A stretch of DNA of 64,000 nt from JAPWJZ01 sp965279315. GTDB lineage: Bacteria > Pseudomonadota > Alphaproteobacteria > Micavibrionales > UBA2020. The position numbers were made by a program, and so were the translations under genes. The stretch spans positions 434,001 through 498,000 of the forward strand of contig OZ257145.1 of NCBI GenBank assembly GCA_965279315.1. Direction: 5' to 3'. The notes under the pieces were generated by a model. That model did not search any database, had not been told where the DNA came from, and saw only the letters and a list, made by a program, of their open reading frames with translations. Every line of letters begins with the position of its first letter. The first letter of the stretch is position 1. Of this stretch, positions 8,747 to 16,585 are shown piece by piece.

Positions 8747-9214
8747 TTACGACTTCGCGACTTCGCGCAGTTCGCCCGGGCGGCGGAGCATTTTGTCGAC
8801 GTCGCCGGTGTGCAGTTCTTCCTGGCGGATCAGGTCGCGTGCGTATTCTTCGAGCAGCACGGATTTGCCTTCGACCAGTTTCAGCAATTCGTGGTAATGC
8901 GCCAGCGTCGCTTTTTCATGTTCCAGCGATTCCTTCAGGATGTCGCTGACGTCATGTTTGTGCGATTCCAGCAGGGGCCCGATACCCAGCGACGGGTGGC
9001 CGCCGAAATGGGTGATCAGCTCGCCTGCCTGTTGCGCATGGTCCATCGATTCCGTGGCCTGGCTGCGCAGCCACGACACGATCGGAATGCGGTTATAGCC
9101 GAAAATCATCAGGGAGTAGTGCATGTAGCGCACGACGCCCGCAAGTTCGGCCTCGAGGATTTTGTTGAGGACTTTCAGGACTTCATCCTGATTGACGGTG
9201 GTGGCGGGGGACAT
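8747..9214 (-). CDS. bfr: Bacterioferritin-like iron storage protein
   Basis: The 155-aa protein is a four-helix ferritin-like subunit. Candidate diiron ligands are E23 in EAELAGVVRY, E55 and H59 in TESMDHAQQ, E98/E100 in SLEHEKATL, and E132/E133 with H135 in RQEELHTG. The internal EAELAGVVRYMHYSLMIFGY segment is typical of bacterioferritins. Met57 lies near the position of the haem-ligating methionine of classical Bfr, but haem binding is not assured. It would oxidise Fe2+ and store ferric mineral in the cytoplasm. The gene is monocistronic, ending at the bidirectional terminator. A DNA-binding Dps relative is less likely because of the bacterioferritin-type N-terminus. Confidence 0.85.
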   Translation of the reverse strand: MSPATTVNQDEVLKVLNKILEAELAGVVRYMHYSLMIFGYNRIPIVSWLRSQATESMDHAQQAGELITHFGGHPSLGIGPLLESHKHDVSDILKESLEHEKATLAHYHELLKLVEGKSVLLEEYARDLIRQEELHTGDVDKMLRRPGELREVAKS

Positions 9215-9329
9215 GCTGTTTTTCCTTTTGCTGCCGTTTTTGGTTTATCCAGAAAATAAACCATTCATGCGGCAACGGCAACCCGCAATGTTCCCGTTAT
9301 CCGCTGCAATTTATTATCAGTCGCGAAAA

Positions 9330-10073
9330 CTATTTCGCCGCAGGCTCGGTCAGCCGCTCGCCGGGGCCCGGCAGCTTCACGCCGGTTTCGGCCAGCTTGG
9401 CGTTCGAGAACATCGTGATGATCGATGTCACTTCATGCAGCTTGCCCTTGGTGCTGGAGCCGAAGATGGTGATGACGAGGCCGTTTTTCGGCTGGCGGAT
9501 CTTGATGGAGCTGGTGTTGTTGTGAAGTTCGGGCGCGCCTTTCTTCGCCTTGCTTTTGGCGCGGTAGGCATAGGAAATTTCGCGCCCGGGCATGTTTTTC
9601 GTGGCGTCGTCGGAAAATTTCTTCATCGCGGTATGGAACGCGGCCTCGTCCGCGCCCAACCCGATGACGTGGCAGCGGCCGGGTTCGCTCACCAGCACGA
9701 ATTCGCCGCCCGGCACGGTGTCATTGCTTTCGGGGCGTTTGCCGCCCGGCAATTGCGCAAACCACACATCGCCCGATTTCGAGCTGACGGAGGAGAGGAA
9801 CGATGCCGCGTCTTCCGCCGCAAGACGGTTCATGTATTTATCCGCCCAGGGCGCGATCTGGTCGGGATTGAAAAAATTCACGAAACAGCTGGCAAAGAAC
9901 ATGTTCACGGTGAACTGCGCGCGCTGCGCGGGATCATTCGTCAGCGCGACATCGGGCAGCGTCTTGAACTGGCTTTCCGCGGCGGGTTTTGCCGCCGGTA
10001 TGTCATCTGCCGCCTGCACCGCTGTCGCGTTCAACGCCAGAACCGCCGCCAGCATCGTGAATAATTTACGCAT
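9330..10073 (-). CDS. Hypothetical secreted (periplasmic) protein, 247 aa
   Basis: An N-terminal signal peptide (MRKLFTMLAAVLALNATAVQA, likely cleaved after AQA or QAA) is clear. The mature part has no family I recognise with certainty. It contains two cysteines, one in FFASCFVNFFNP and one in EPGRCHVIG, which could form a disulfide. The segment FVLVSEPGRCHVIGLGADE followed by an HTAMKKFSDD helix recalls small periplasmic NMCC_0638-like proteins, but this is a weak impression. It lies 18 bp after rluB on the same strand and may be co-transcribed with it. Confidence 0.65.
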   Translation of the reverse strand: MRKLFTMLAAVLALNATAVQAADDIPAAKPAAESQFKTLPDVALTNDPAQRAQFTVNMFFASCFVNFFNPDQIAPWADKYMNRLAAEDAASFLSSVSSKSGDVWFAQLPGGKRPESNDTVPGGEFVLVSEPGRCHVIGLGADEAAFHTAMKKFSDDATKNMPGREISYAYRAKSKAKKGAPELHNNTSSIKIRQPKNGLVITIFGSSTKGKLHEVTSIITMFSNAKLAETGVKLPGPGERLTEPAAK

Positions 10074-10091
10074 ATCTTTATCGCCTTTCGT

Positions 10092-10829
10092 TTACAAAAA
10101 TTTTCCGCCCAGCGTTTCCTGTATCGTTTTTTTCGACACTTCCTCGACCGCGCCCTCGTCCATGTTGCCAAGCGTGAAGGGGCCGTATGACGTGCGGATC
10201 AGGCGGTTGACGGTCAGGCCCAGAAATTCCAGCACGCGCCGGATTTCGCGGTTCTTTCCTTCGGTCAAAATCATCTCGATCCAGACGTTGTCGCCGGTTT
10301 CGCGCTCGACCGTCGCGACGATCTTGCCGTAGTGCACGCCATCGACGGTGACCCCGTTCAGCAGGCGCGCCACTTTCGCATCGGTCATTTCGCCAAAGGC
10401 GCGCACGCGGTATTTGCGCGTCCAGCCGGTTGCGGGCAGTTCAAGGTGGCGCGTCAGGGCGCCGTTATTGGTGAGCAGGATCAGGCCTTCGGAATTCAAA
10501 TCGAGCCGCCCGACGGAAATCACGCGGGGCATATCTTCGGGCAGGCTTTCGAAAATGGTCTGCCGCCCATGTTCGTCCTTATGCGTCGTCACGAGGCCAC
10601 GCGGTTTATGGTAACGCCATAGCCGAGTGGGTTCTTTTGCGCCGACGGGGTTGCCATCGACCTCGATCCGGTCAGCCTCGGTCACGTTTTGCGCGGGGCT
10701 TGCCAGAATCTCGCCGTTCAGTTTGACGCGCCCTTCCAAAATCAGGCGCTCGGCATCGCGGCGCGAGCACACCCCTGCGCGGGCGAGGCGCTTGGCGATA
10801 CGTTCAGGCTTTTGCTCTTCGGTGCTCAT
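10092..10829 (-). CDS. rluB: 23S rRNA pseudouridine synthase (RluB/RsuA family)
   Basis: The 245-aa protein has an N-terminal S4 RNA-binding domain (residues about 10-60, KRLARAGVCSRRDAERLI). The catalytic domain carries the family motif GRLDLNSEGLILLTN, whose Asp is the nucleophile for uridine isomerisation. GKNREIRRVLEFLGL lies near the C-terminus, as in RluB/RluE/RsuA. The ATG at 10829 gives MSTEEQKPERIAKR; the longer frame extends into the divergent tadA and is an artefact. It is divergent from tadA with 18 bp between the starts. The exact target (23S U2605 or 16S U516) is inferred from family only. Confidence 0.88.
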   Translation of the reverse strand: MSTEEQKPERIAKRLARAGVCSRRDAERLILEGRVKLNGEILASPAQNVTEADRIEVDGNPVGAKEPTRLWRYHKPRGLVTTHKDEHGRQTIFESLPEDMPRVISVGRLDLNSEGLILLTNNGALTRHLELPATGWTRKYRVRAFGEMTDAKVARLLNGVTVDGVHYGKIVATVERETGDNVWIEMILTEGKNREIRRVLEFLGLTVNRLIRTSYGPFTLGNMDEGAVEEVSKKTIQETLGGKFL

Positions 10830-10847
10830 TTCTGGTACTTTAGCGAT

Positions 10848-11315
10848 ATGGACGCACAAAACAAATACATGATTGAAGCAATTTCCGAAGCAAAAGCGGC
10901 CGCCGCGCGGGGCGAAATACCCGTGGGCGCGGTGCTGGTGAATGGCGTGACGGGGGAAATTGTCGCCCGTTCCGGCAACCAGACCGAAACATGGCGCGAC
11001 CCGACCGCCCATGCGGAAATCGTGGTGCTGCAGGAGGGCGGCAAGATTTACGATACCCCGCGCCTGCCGGATTGCGATTTGTATGTGAGCCTGGAGCCCT
11101 GCGCCATGTGCGCCGCCGCGATATCCTTTGCCCGCATCCGCAGGCTCTATTTCGGGGCGTATGACCCGAAGGGCGGCGGGGTCGACCATGGCGGGAAATT
11201 CTATGGCCAGCCCACCTGCCACCACGCGCCGGAAGTGTATGGCGGCATCCACGAGCAGGAATGCGCCGTGCTTTTAAGGGACTTTTTTAAAGACCGCCGC
11301 CAGGGAGAAAAGTAG
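10848..11315 (+). CDS. tadA: tRNA(Arg) adenosine-34 deaminase / CMP-dCMP deaminase family
   Basis: The 155-aa protein carries the complete zinc deaminase signature: H55-A-E57 in DPTAHAEIVV and C85-x2-C88 in EPCAMCAAA, with E57 as proton shuttle. GEIPVGAVLV at residues 23-32 is typical of TadA. It would convert A34 to inosine in tRNA-Arg(ACG), and that tRNA is present at 5840-5916. The ATG at 10848 fits the family start; the longer frame to 10689 overlaps rluB. Guanine deaminases share this signature, but the C-terminal GGGVDHGGKFY is TadA-like. A large inverted repeat follows immediately. Confidence 0.85.
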   Translation: MDAQNKYMIEAISEAKAAAARGEIPVGAVLVNGVTGEIVARSGNQTETWRDPTAHAEIVVLQEGGKIYDTPRLPDCDLYVSLEPCAMCAAAISFARIRRLYFGAYDPKGGGVDHGGKFYGQPTCHHAPEVYGGIHEQECAVLLRDFFKDRRQGEK

Positions 11316-11317
11316 TT

Positions 11318-11398
11318 AACGCGGAGATCCGGAGTCCCGGAGAAGAGAATGGAGCGCCGCAGGCCTTTCTCTTCTCCGGGACTCCGGATCTCCGCGTT
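11318..11398. repeat. Perfect 32-bp inverted repeat with 17-nt loop
   Basis: The arms 11318-11349 and 11367-11398 are exact reverse complements over 32 bp. Each arm is built from three tandem octamers of the form CGGAGNNN (11322-11329, 11330-11337, 11338-11345). The left arm begins 2 bp after the tadA stop. Eleven bases of the loop (GCGCCGCAGGC, 11354-11364) are complementary to GCCTGCGGCGC at 11409-11419. There is no T-tract directly after the stem, so it is not a standard terminator. Confidence 0.85.
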
Positions 11399-11519
11399 TA
11401 AATTCAAAGCCTGCGGCGCGATTTTCTTCGCGGGCAAGTGCTGTGATTCCGCCGGTTGACTCCCTCTCGCCCGTTACGCATAATCCGGGGCATACAATAT
11501 TATTACAGGGAGCGTCGCC

Positions 11520-11825
11520 ATGAGCCTCGGCCAGAAGAAAACCTATACCGGCATGGTGCGCAAGGAAACCTACGCCAAGGGCTCGAAAAGCGAACATCAG
11601 GCCGTGGTGCTGGATACCGGCGACGGCAACCCGATGAAGCTGCGCATCCGCGGCAACAACCCCTTCACCGACCCCGAGCTTGACCAGTTCGTGAACATGC
11701 GCGTGACAGTGGAAGGCATCGCGGGTTCCGGCCAGAATATCCTGTTCGTGGAAAACGCGAGCGATATCGTGGTGCTGGGCCCGCCCGGCCGCCCTGCCCG
11801 CCCGCCGCAAGGCCCGCGCCCGTAA
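11520..11825 (+). CDS. Small hypothetical protein, 101 aa
   Basis: I do not recognise this basic soluble protein. The first 90 residues look like a small beta-barrel (QAVVLDTGDGNPMKLRIRG, MRVTVEGIAGSGQNILFVE, SDIVVLG), perhaps an OB-like fold. The tail is proline/arginine-rich (GPPGRPARPPQGPRP). GGGAGCG about 8 bp upstream of the ATG is a plausible ribosome-binding site. It ends 2 bp before the xseA GTG start, so translational coupling with exonuclease VII is likely, and a nucleic-acid-related role is possible but unproven. Confidence 0.7.
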   Translation: MSLGQKKTYTGMVRKETYAKGSKSEHQAVVLDTGDGNPMKLRIRGNNPFTDPELDQFVNMRVTVEGIAGSGQNILFVENASDIVVLGPPGRPARPPQGPRP

Positions 11826-11827
11826 AC

Positions 11828-13231
11828 GTGGCCGGTTTATTCGACAACGACGACCCGTTCGGCCTGCCGCCCGTGCCACCCGCACCGGGCGCACCCGCCA
11901 GCAATGCGCCGCCCGAATTCACCGTCAGCGAACTCAGCAACAAACTGAAGCGCGTGATCGAGGGGGAATTTTCCTTCGTGCGCGTGCGCGGAGAAATTTC
12001 AAAAGTCACCGTCGCGAAATCGGGGCATCTATATTCCGCACTGAAAGACGACGGCGCGGTGATCGACGCGATCTGCTGGAAAGGCACGTTGTCGAAACTG
12101 GGCATCAAGCCGGAAGAAGGCATGGATGTCGTCTGCACCGGCCGCCTGACGACCTATCCCGGACGATCGAACTATCAATTGATTATCGAGACGATGGAGC
12201 TGGCGGGGCAAGGCGCGCTGCTGAAGATGCTGGAGGACCGCAAAAAGAAATTGGCCGCCGAAGGCCTGTTCGATGCGGAGCGCAAAAAGAAAATCCCGTT
12301 CCTGCCCGACGTGATCGGCGTGGTGACATCCCCCACCGGCGCGGTTATCCGCGATATCATGCACCGGTTGAACGAACGTTTCCCGCGCCGCGTGTTGCTG
12401 TGGCCTGTCATCGTGCAGGGCGCGGGCGCAGCGCAGGCAGTGGCGCAGGCGATTGCGGGGTTCAACAGCATCCCCGAAGGATCGCCCGACCGCCCCGATG
12501 TGATCATCGTCGCGCGCGGCGGCGGGTCGCTGGAGGATTTGATGCCGTTCAACGATGAAATCGTGGTGCGGGCGGCGGCAGCCAGCAAAATCCCGCTCAT
12601 CTCCGCCGTCGGCCATGAAACCGATACCACGCTGATCGATTACGCATCCGACCTGCGCGCGCCCACGCCCACCGCCGCCGCCGAAAAGGCCGTGCCGGTG
12701 CGGGTCGAGCTGCAAGCCTTCGTCATGGAACGGCAGCAGCGGATGTTCGTGTCGCTGCAACGCCTCGCGCAGCGTCATGCGTTGCAGTTGCAGGGGTTGG
12801 GGCGTGGCCTTGGCGACCCGAAGCGGCTGATGGAACATGCATCGCAAAAACTCGACCATCTGGGCCAGCGGCTGGATAGCGGGCTGCAGTCGTGGCTGGA
12901 GCGCAAGACCGCGCGCGTAAACGAACTCGCCGCGAAAATATCGCCCCGCGCCCTGGTGCAGAAAATCGGCGATGCGCAGCGGCACATCAAAAATTTCGCC
13001 GAACGCCTGACGAACACCGAAAACAAAATCCTGCTCGACCGTACTAAGCACCTGAAAAACCTGTCCGCGATGCTGGAAAGCCTGTCGTTTGAACGGGTGC
13101 TGGAACGCGGCTATGCCGTCGTCTATGACGAAAGCCGCAATATCGTCAGCACGGCATCAGATGCGGCGAAAAAAGAAAAACTTACCATCCGTTTCAAGGA
13201 TGGCGAGACGGGCGTGAAGAAGCAAGACTGA
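11828..13231 (+). CDS. xseA: Exodeoxyribonuclease VII large subunit
   Basis: The 467-aa protein has an N-terminal OB-fold (TVSELSNKLKRVIEGEFSFV, then ISKVTVAKSGHLYSALKD, residues about 33-125). The catalytic segment includes PDVIGVVTSPTGAVIRDI, DVIIVARGGGSLEDL, SAVGHETDTTLIDYASD and APTPTAAAEKAVP. These are diagnostic XseA motifs. The C-terminal half is a long coiled coil ending in VLERGYAVVYD. With XseB it degrades single-stranded DNA; xseB is not in this window. The start is GTG, with no ATG at the homologous N-terminus. It is coupled to the preceding small gene. Confidence 0.95.
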   Translation: MAGLFDNDDPFGLPPVPPAPGAPASNAPPEFTVSELSNKLKRVIEGEFSFVRVRGEISKVTVAKSGHLYSALKDDGAVIDAICWKGTLSKLGIKPEEGMDVVCTGRLTTYPGRSNYQLIIETMELAGQGALLKMLEDRKKKLAAEGLFDAERKKKIPFLPDVIGVVTSPTGAVIRDIMHRLNERFPRRVLLWPVIVQGAGAAQAVAQAIAGFNSIPEGSPDRPDVIIVARGGGSLEDLMPFNDEIVVRAAAASKIPLISAVGHETDTTLIDYASDLRAPTPTAAAEKAVPVRVELQAFVMERQQRMFVSLQRLAQRHALQLQGLGRGLGDPKRLMEHASQKLDHLGQRLDSGLQSWLERKTARVNELAAKISPRALVQKIGDAQRHIKNFAERLTNTENKILLDRTKHLKNLSAMLESLSFERVLERGYAVVYDESRNIVSTASDAAKKEKLTIRFKDGETGVKKQD

Positions 13232-13234
13232 ACG

Positions 13235-13258
13235 CGAAGGACCGAAGGCCCGAAGGAA
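13235..13258. repeat. Three tandem octamers CGAAGGNN after xseA
   Basis: CGAAGGAC, CGAAGGCC and CGAAGGAA follow one another directly, 4 bp after the xseA stop, preceded by AACG. The AACG-plus-three-octamers layout resembles the arm of the inverted repeat after tadA, 1.9 kb upstream. Confidence 0.65.
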
Positions 13259-13320
13259 AAGGCGCGAGTGCTCTCGAAATTCCAGATACACATTTTTAAC
13301 GGTAGAGGGTGTGGCACTGT

Positions 13321-13563
13321 TCATCGCACTTTTGATTTAGCTTTGGCTATTTGTGACGTAGAAATTTTCCAAAAAACTACAGAAAGTAAACATTGAAACA
13401 AGAGAAACACGGCCGTCCACCACGGCCAATACCCCGGTATGTCCCGAAAGAAAGTTAAGCAATACACGCCAGAGAAGATCACAAAAAAGATCATTTGCAG
13501 CACAGAAAATACCTTCAATGCATACATCATCAGAATATGATGAGTTATGAGGAATTTTGACAT
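13321..13563 (-). CDS. Small membrane protein, 80 aa, AT-rich
   Basis: The product has two hydrophobic stretches, residues about 8-38 (YALKVFSVLQMIFFVIFSGV) and about 46-65 (WWTAVFLLFQCLLSVVFW), separated by a short polar turn, with a basic C-terminus (SQIAKAKSKVR). It looks like a two-helix inner-membrane protein. A strong GGAGGG lies 7-8 bp upstream of the ATG, which supports real translation. Base composition is clearly more AT-rich than the neighbours, which suggests recent acquisition or weak selection. No function can be assigned. It ends about 90 bp from the convergent xseA stop. Confidence 0.6.
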   Translation of the reverse strand: MSKFLITHHILMMYALKVFSVLQMIFFVIFSGVYCLTFFRDIPGYWPWWTAVFLLFQCLLSVVFWKISTSQIAKAKSKVR

Positions 13564-13653
13564 TCATTACCCTCCAGAAGCGCAAGAATTCTCGGGAACT
13601 TTTTTTGGAAAGTCAAAGTGTACCGTGGAAACGGCTACTCAACCTTCCAATGA

Positions 13654-14268
13654 TTACACAGCAGGGGGGGTGATAGCGGGGACTTCCGTCGGCTTCTTCA
13701 GGAAAATTTTCTCGTACAGCGCCTGCGCGCCCACCATCGCGGCCATCAGGCACCAGAAAATCCAGAAGCCGTGCCACGGCGCGATGTTTTTCAGCAGCAC
13801 GAGCGACATCACGGCGAGCGCGCAAAATTTCGCCATCCAGACAAGGCCGGTGAAGAACAGGTTGTCGCGGTCTTTCGCCGCCAAGATCGCAAACGGCGCG
13901 ATGCCCGCCGCAACGCCGAAGAAAAACGCCGCCAGCGGTTCACGCCCCATCACGCCATACATCAGGTAGATCGTGCCCATGCAATACAGCGCGAAGGCCG
14001 TGACCATATAGAGCGTGCTGACCAGCGCCATGAATTTCGACACGCGCGGATAGGCGAGCGACACGACCTGCATCATGCCCGCGAAAAACGCGGCGGGAAA
14101 AAGATAGAGTGGCAGGATGAGGGGGGAGAAAACCAGCGCGATGATCGCCGGCCAGATGGCCGAGATATAACCCTGCGCCGCCAACCACGCGCCCGCAACC
14201 ACCATCGCCGCGAGGTTCGCGTAAATCAGCGGCGTGAGTGATTTGCGGATGACGGTGGCGAATGCCAA
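13654..14268 (-). CDS. Multi-pass membrane protein of unknown function, 204 aa
   Basis: The protein has about six hydrophobic helices (such as LIYANLAAMVVAGAWLAAQG, SAIWPAIIALVFSPLILPLY, VSTLYMVTAFALYCMGTIYL) with short loops. I do not recognise the family. Cysteines lie within helices rather than in metal-binding patterns. It begins 17 bp after the ssb stop on the same strand, so it is probably co-transcribed with ssb. That link looks positional rather than functional. Confidence 0.75.
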   Translation of the reverse strand: MAFATVIRKSLTPLIYANLAAMVVAGAWLAAQGYISAIWPAIIALVFSPLILPLYLFPAAFFAGMMQVVSLAYPRVSKFMALVSTLYMVTAFALYCMGTIYLMYGVMGREPLAAFFFGVAAGIAPFAILAAKDRDNLFFTGLVWMAKFCALAVMSLVLLKNIAPWHGFWIFWCLMAAMVGAQALYEKIFLKKPTEVPAITPPAV

Positions 14269-14285
14269 AACGGAAGCCCCTTAAA

Positions 14286-14759
14286 TCAGAACGGGATCTC
14301 GTCGTCCATCTTGTCGGCCTTGCCGGAGGAGGCATAGTTGCCGCCCGATGCGCCGCCCGAGGATTCCATGCCGTAATCGCCGCCCGATTCCGACATCGAG
14401 CTACCGCCCTTGCTGTCGAGCATGGTGATTTCGCCGCGGAAGGGGCGCAGCACGACTTCGGTCGTGTATTTTTCGGCGCCGTCCTTATCGGTCCATTTGC
14501 GGGTTTCCAGCTGGCCTTCGATATAAACCTTCGCGCCTTTTTTGATGTATTTTTCGACGATGCCGACCAGGTTGTCGTTCAGGACGGAAATGCGGTGCCA
14601 TTCGGTGCGCTCTTTCTTCTCGCCCGAAGCCTTGTCCTTCCAGGATTCGGAAGTGGCGATGGAGAAGCTGGCGACGCGGCCGCCATTGGCGAAGCTGCGG
14701 ATTTCGGGATCTTTGCCGAGGTTGCCCACGAGGATGACTTTATTAACGCTGCCTGCCAT
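14286..14759 (-). CDS. ssb: Single-stranded DNA-binding protein
   Basis: The 157-aa protein starts MAGSVNKVILVGNLGKDPE and has the complete SSB OB-fold over about 110 residues (VASFSIATSESWKDK, TEWHRISVLNDNLVG, KGAKVYIEGQLETRKW). A Gly/Ser-rich linker follows, then the acidic DDEIPF tip that recruits replication and repair proteins. Length and layout match the family. The ATG at 14759 is chosen because the eight upstream residues do not belong to the family. No LexA-like GTTC-N7-GTTC or GAAC-N7-GAAC box is visible upstream. Confidence 0.97.
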   Translation of the reverse strand: MAGSVNKVILVGNLGKDPEIRSFANGGRVASFSIATSESWKDKASGEKKERTEWHRISVLNDNLVGIVEKYIKKGAKVYIEGQLETRKWTDKDGAEKYTTEVVLRPFRGEITMLDSKGGSSMSESGGDYGMESSGGASGGNYASSGKADKMDDEIPF

Positions 14760-14959
14760 GATTTTTTCGCCTTTTCTGTGCACTAAACAACTGAATTGTC
14801 TTTAAAGGCTCTAGCCGAATCCGACAGTGTCGATTAGGATAATCCCATAACCGGACAGCAGAGAATCTGCGGCAATCTTGAAGCCTTGAAACGCCTTATG
14901 TTTATCATGGGCAGGATAGGCTGACAAGACGGACCGCACGCAAGAAAAGGGCAAAAAAA

Positions 14960-15553
14960 ATGCGCGCATGGCAACGGATGTTGAGCGGACGCCGCCTCGA
15001 CCTCATCAACCCCTCCCCGATGGATATTGAAATCGAGGACATCGCGCACGGACTTTCCAGAGTCGCCAGATGGAACGGCCAGACGACGGGGGAACATTCT
15101 TTCAATGTCGCGCAACATTCCGTCATCGTTGAACAAATCTGCAATACCCTGGAACCCGCATCCGACCCGCAATGGCTGCTGGCGGCCCTGCTGCACGACG
15201 CATCGGAATATGTGGTGGGCGACATGATCTCCCCGTTCAAGAATGCGCTGGGCGTCAATTACCGCGCGTTTGAAGACAAGCTGATGGAGGCGATCCATGT
15301 GCGCTTCGGCATGCCCGCGATCATCACCCCGCAGCTGAAAAAATACATCAAGCGTGCCGACAAGATCTGCGCCTGGCTGGAAGCGACGCAGCTGGCCGGA
15401 TTTTCGGAGGCCGAAGCCAATGAATTCTTCGGCCCGCCCCCCGCCGCCGTCAAAGGCTGGAGCGTGAAGCCCCTAGCGGCCAATGAATCGAAACGCCTTT
15501 ATATCGAACGCTTTTCGGAACTGGTGGGCGTGAAGCAGCAGGCGGTTGCTTAG
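14960..15553 (+). CDS. HD-domain phosphohydrolase, YfbR-like (5'-deoxynucleotidase)
   Basis: The 197-aa protein shows the HD pattern: H46 in TTGEHSFNVAQHS, H79-D80 in LLHDASEYVVGD, and a distal Asp in YIKRADKICAWLEA. SRVARWNGQT before the first His and GDMISPFKNALG after the HD pair are typical of the alphaproteobacterial YfbR-like group. Such enzymes remove phosphate from deoxynucleoside monophosphates using a divalent metal. It is cytoplasmic and monocistronic, divergent from ssb, and followed by two stacked hairpins. Confidence 0.82.
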   Translation: MRAWQRMLSGRRLDLINPSPMDIEIEDIAHGLSRVARWNGQTTGEHSFNVAQHSVIVEQICNTLEPASDPQWLLAALLHDASEYVVGDMISPFKNALGVNYRAFEDKLMEAIHVRFGMPAIITPQLKKYIKRADKICAWLEATQLAGFSEAEANEFFGPPPAAVKGWSVKPLAANESKRLYIERFSELVGVKQQAVA

Positions 15554-15554
15554 C

Positions 15555-15590
15555 TGGACGCGGAGCGTCCATCCCGATGAAAATCGGGAT
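15555..15590. terminator. Two adjacent hairpins after the YfbR-like gene
   Basis: TGGACGC/GCGTCCA (15555-15561 and 15565-15571, 3-nt loop) is followed by ATCCCGAT/ATCGGGAT (15571-15578 and 15583-15590, GAAA loop). They start just after the stop at 15553. There is only a weak T-rich tail, so termination or 3'-end protection is a guess. Confidence 0.45.
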
Positions 15591-15640
15591 CTAGTTTATA
15601 AAACTGCTACCGCAATATTTCGAGATAGAATTCATATGAA

Positions 15641-15667
15641 CCGGACCCCGGCCTTCGCCGGGGTTAC
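15641..15667 (-). repeat. Dispersed palindromic repeat, copy 1
   Basis: Read on the minus strand this is GTAACCCCGGCGAAGGCCGG followed by GGTCCGG, a CCCCGGC-GAAG-GCCGGGG hairpin. It belongs to the same short element as the copies at 25246-25275 and 25333-25362 and lies in a gene-free gap. Confidence 0.7.
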
Positions 15668-15727
15668 GCCAATATTTTCACGCCGCCGCAAATAACCCCG
15701 ACAGGAATTTTATGCTGTCGCCGCTGA

Positions 15728-16357
15728 TCAGCGTAAACCGCGCGGTCGCAGGCTGTTGTCGGGCGGTTTCACCATGCTGCCATTCACCATGACCGCACCG
15801 CGTGTGTGCAAGCTGGCACTTGCCGCCGTTTTTCCCGTCACGGTGATGGCGGCTTCGGTATCGGGATATTTCATCCCGTCAACCACCGTCCTGCAATCAA
15901 GGCTGACCGACGCCGCGATGTCAAACGTGCCGCACTTGCCGACGGGCATGGCAATGCCGGTGACGGGTTCGGTATGTGTGATGACTGGCACATCCGCCCG
16001 CAAAACAGCATCCGCGCCCACATCGCCGTGGATGACCAGTTTGCCGCGCACGGAAATTACGACCCCTGCGGGCACATCGCCCTCGATGGTCAGGCGGCCG
16101 CGCGCCGCGTATCTTTCGCCGGGTTTCAGGACATCGCCCGCAATCACCGTATGGGTTTCCACAGGTCCGCCGCTGAAGACCTGTTCGGCCGCCGTACGCC
16201 CCGCCAGCGCGGGATTTCGCGCCTGCGGGCCGATGCGCTGCGGATGCGTGTAAACAAGTGCTGCTGCGTTAAACAGAACGGCAAGCCCCACAACGCCTGC
16301 CGCCATTTTTTTCAGTCGTTGCATGTCACGGTTGATTTTCCCGGTGCTGTCGGTCAT
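15728..16357 (-). CDS. Membrane-anchored periplasmic protein with beta-repeat (bactofilin-like) segment
   Basis: The 209-aa protein has one N-terminal hydrophobic helix (AAGVVGLAVLFNAAALVY, residues about 18-36) and is then periplasmic. Residues about 85-125 consist of short valine/glycine repeats (GRLTIEGDVPAGVVISVRGK, LVIHGDVGADAVLRADV). This spacing is seen in right-handed beta-solenoids such as bactofilins and DUF342-type domains. The two cysteines in the next part (GKCGTFDI, SLDCRTVVDG) could pair. I cannot name a family. It stands alone, with gene-free DNA on both sides. Confidence 0.6.
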   Translation of the reverse strand: MTDSTGKINRDMQRLKKMAAGVVGLAVLFNAAALVYTHPQRIGPQARNPALAGRTAAEQVFSGGPVETHTVIAGDVLKPGERYAARGRLTIEGDVPAGVVISVRGKLVIHGDVGADAVLRADVPVITHTEPVTGIAMPVGKCGTFDIAASVSLDCRTVVDGMKYPDTEAAITVTGKTAASASLHTRGAVMVNGSMVKPPDNSLRPRGLR

Positions 16358-16585
16358 GGCATATTCCTTTCACGGTCGAACATGGACACATCGCCGCCCC
16401 CGTTCGCGGGAGCGCAACTGGCGCAGCAATGTATGGGTGTTCTTGAGTGGCGTGAGATTAACGGGCGAGGAACAATGCGAAGACCGCCGTTACAGAAGCT
16501 ACACTCGACTTGGCGTTGAAGGTATCAAGTAACTATAGTTATGTCAATAACTCGCGCTTAAATAATTGAAAATATGTAGTTTTAT

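Noticed and set aside
10830..11252. N-terminal extension of the pseudouridine synthase frame
   Set aside because: It lies antisense to the N-terminal part of tadA, and the family N-terminus (MSTEEQ...) begins at 10829.
11318..11398. Rho-independent terminator interpretation of the 32-bp inverted repeat
   Set aside because: The stem is far longer than usual and is followed by TAAATTC rather than a T-tract, so termination is not supported.
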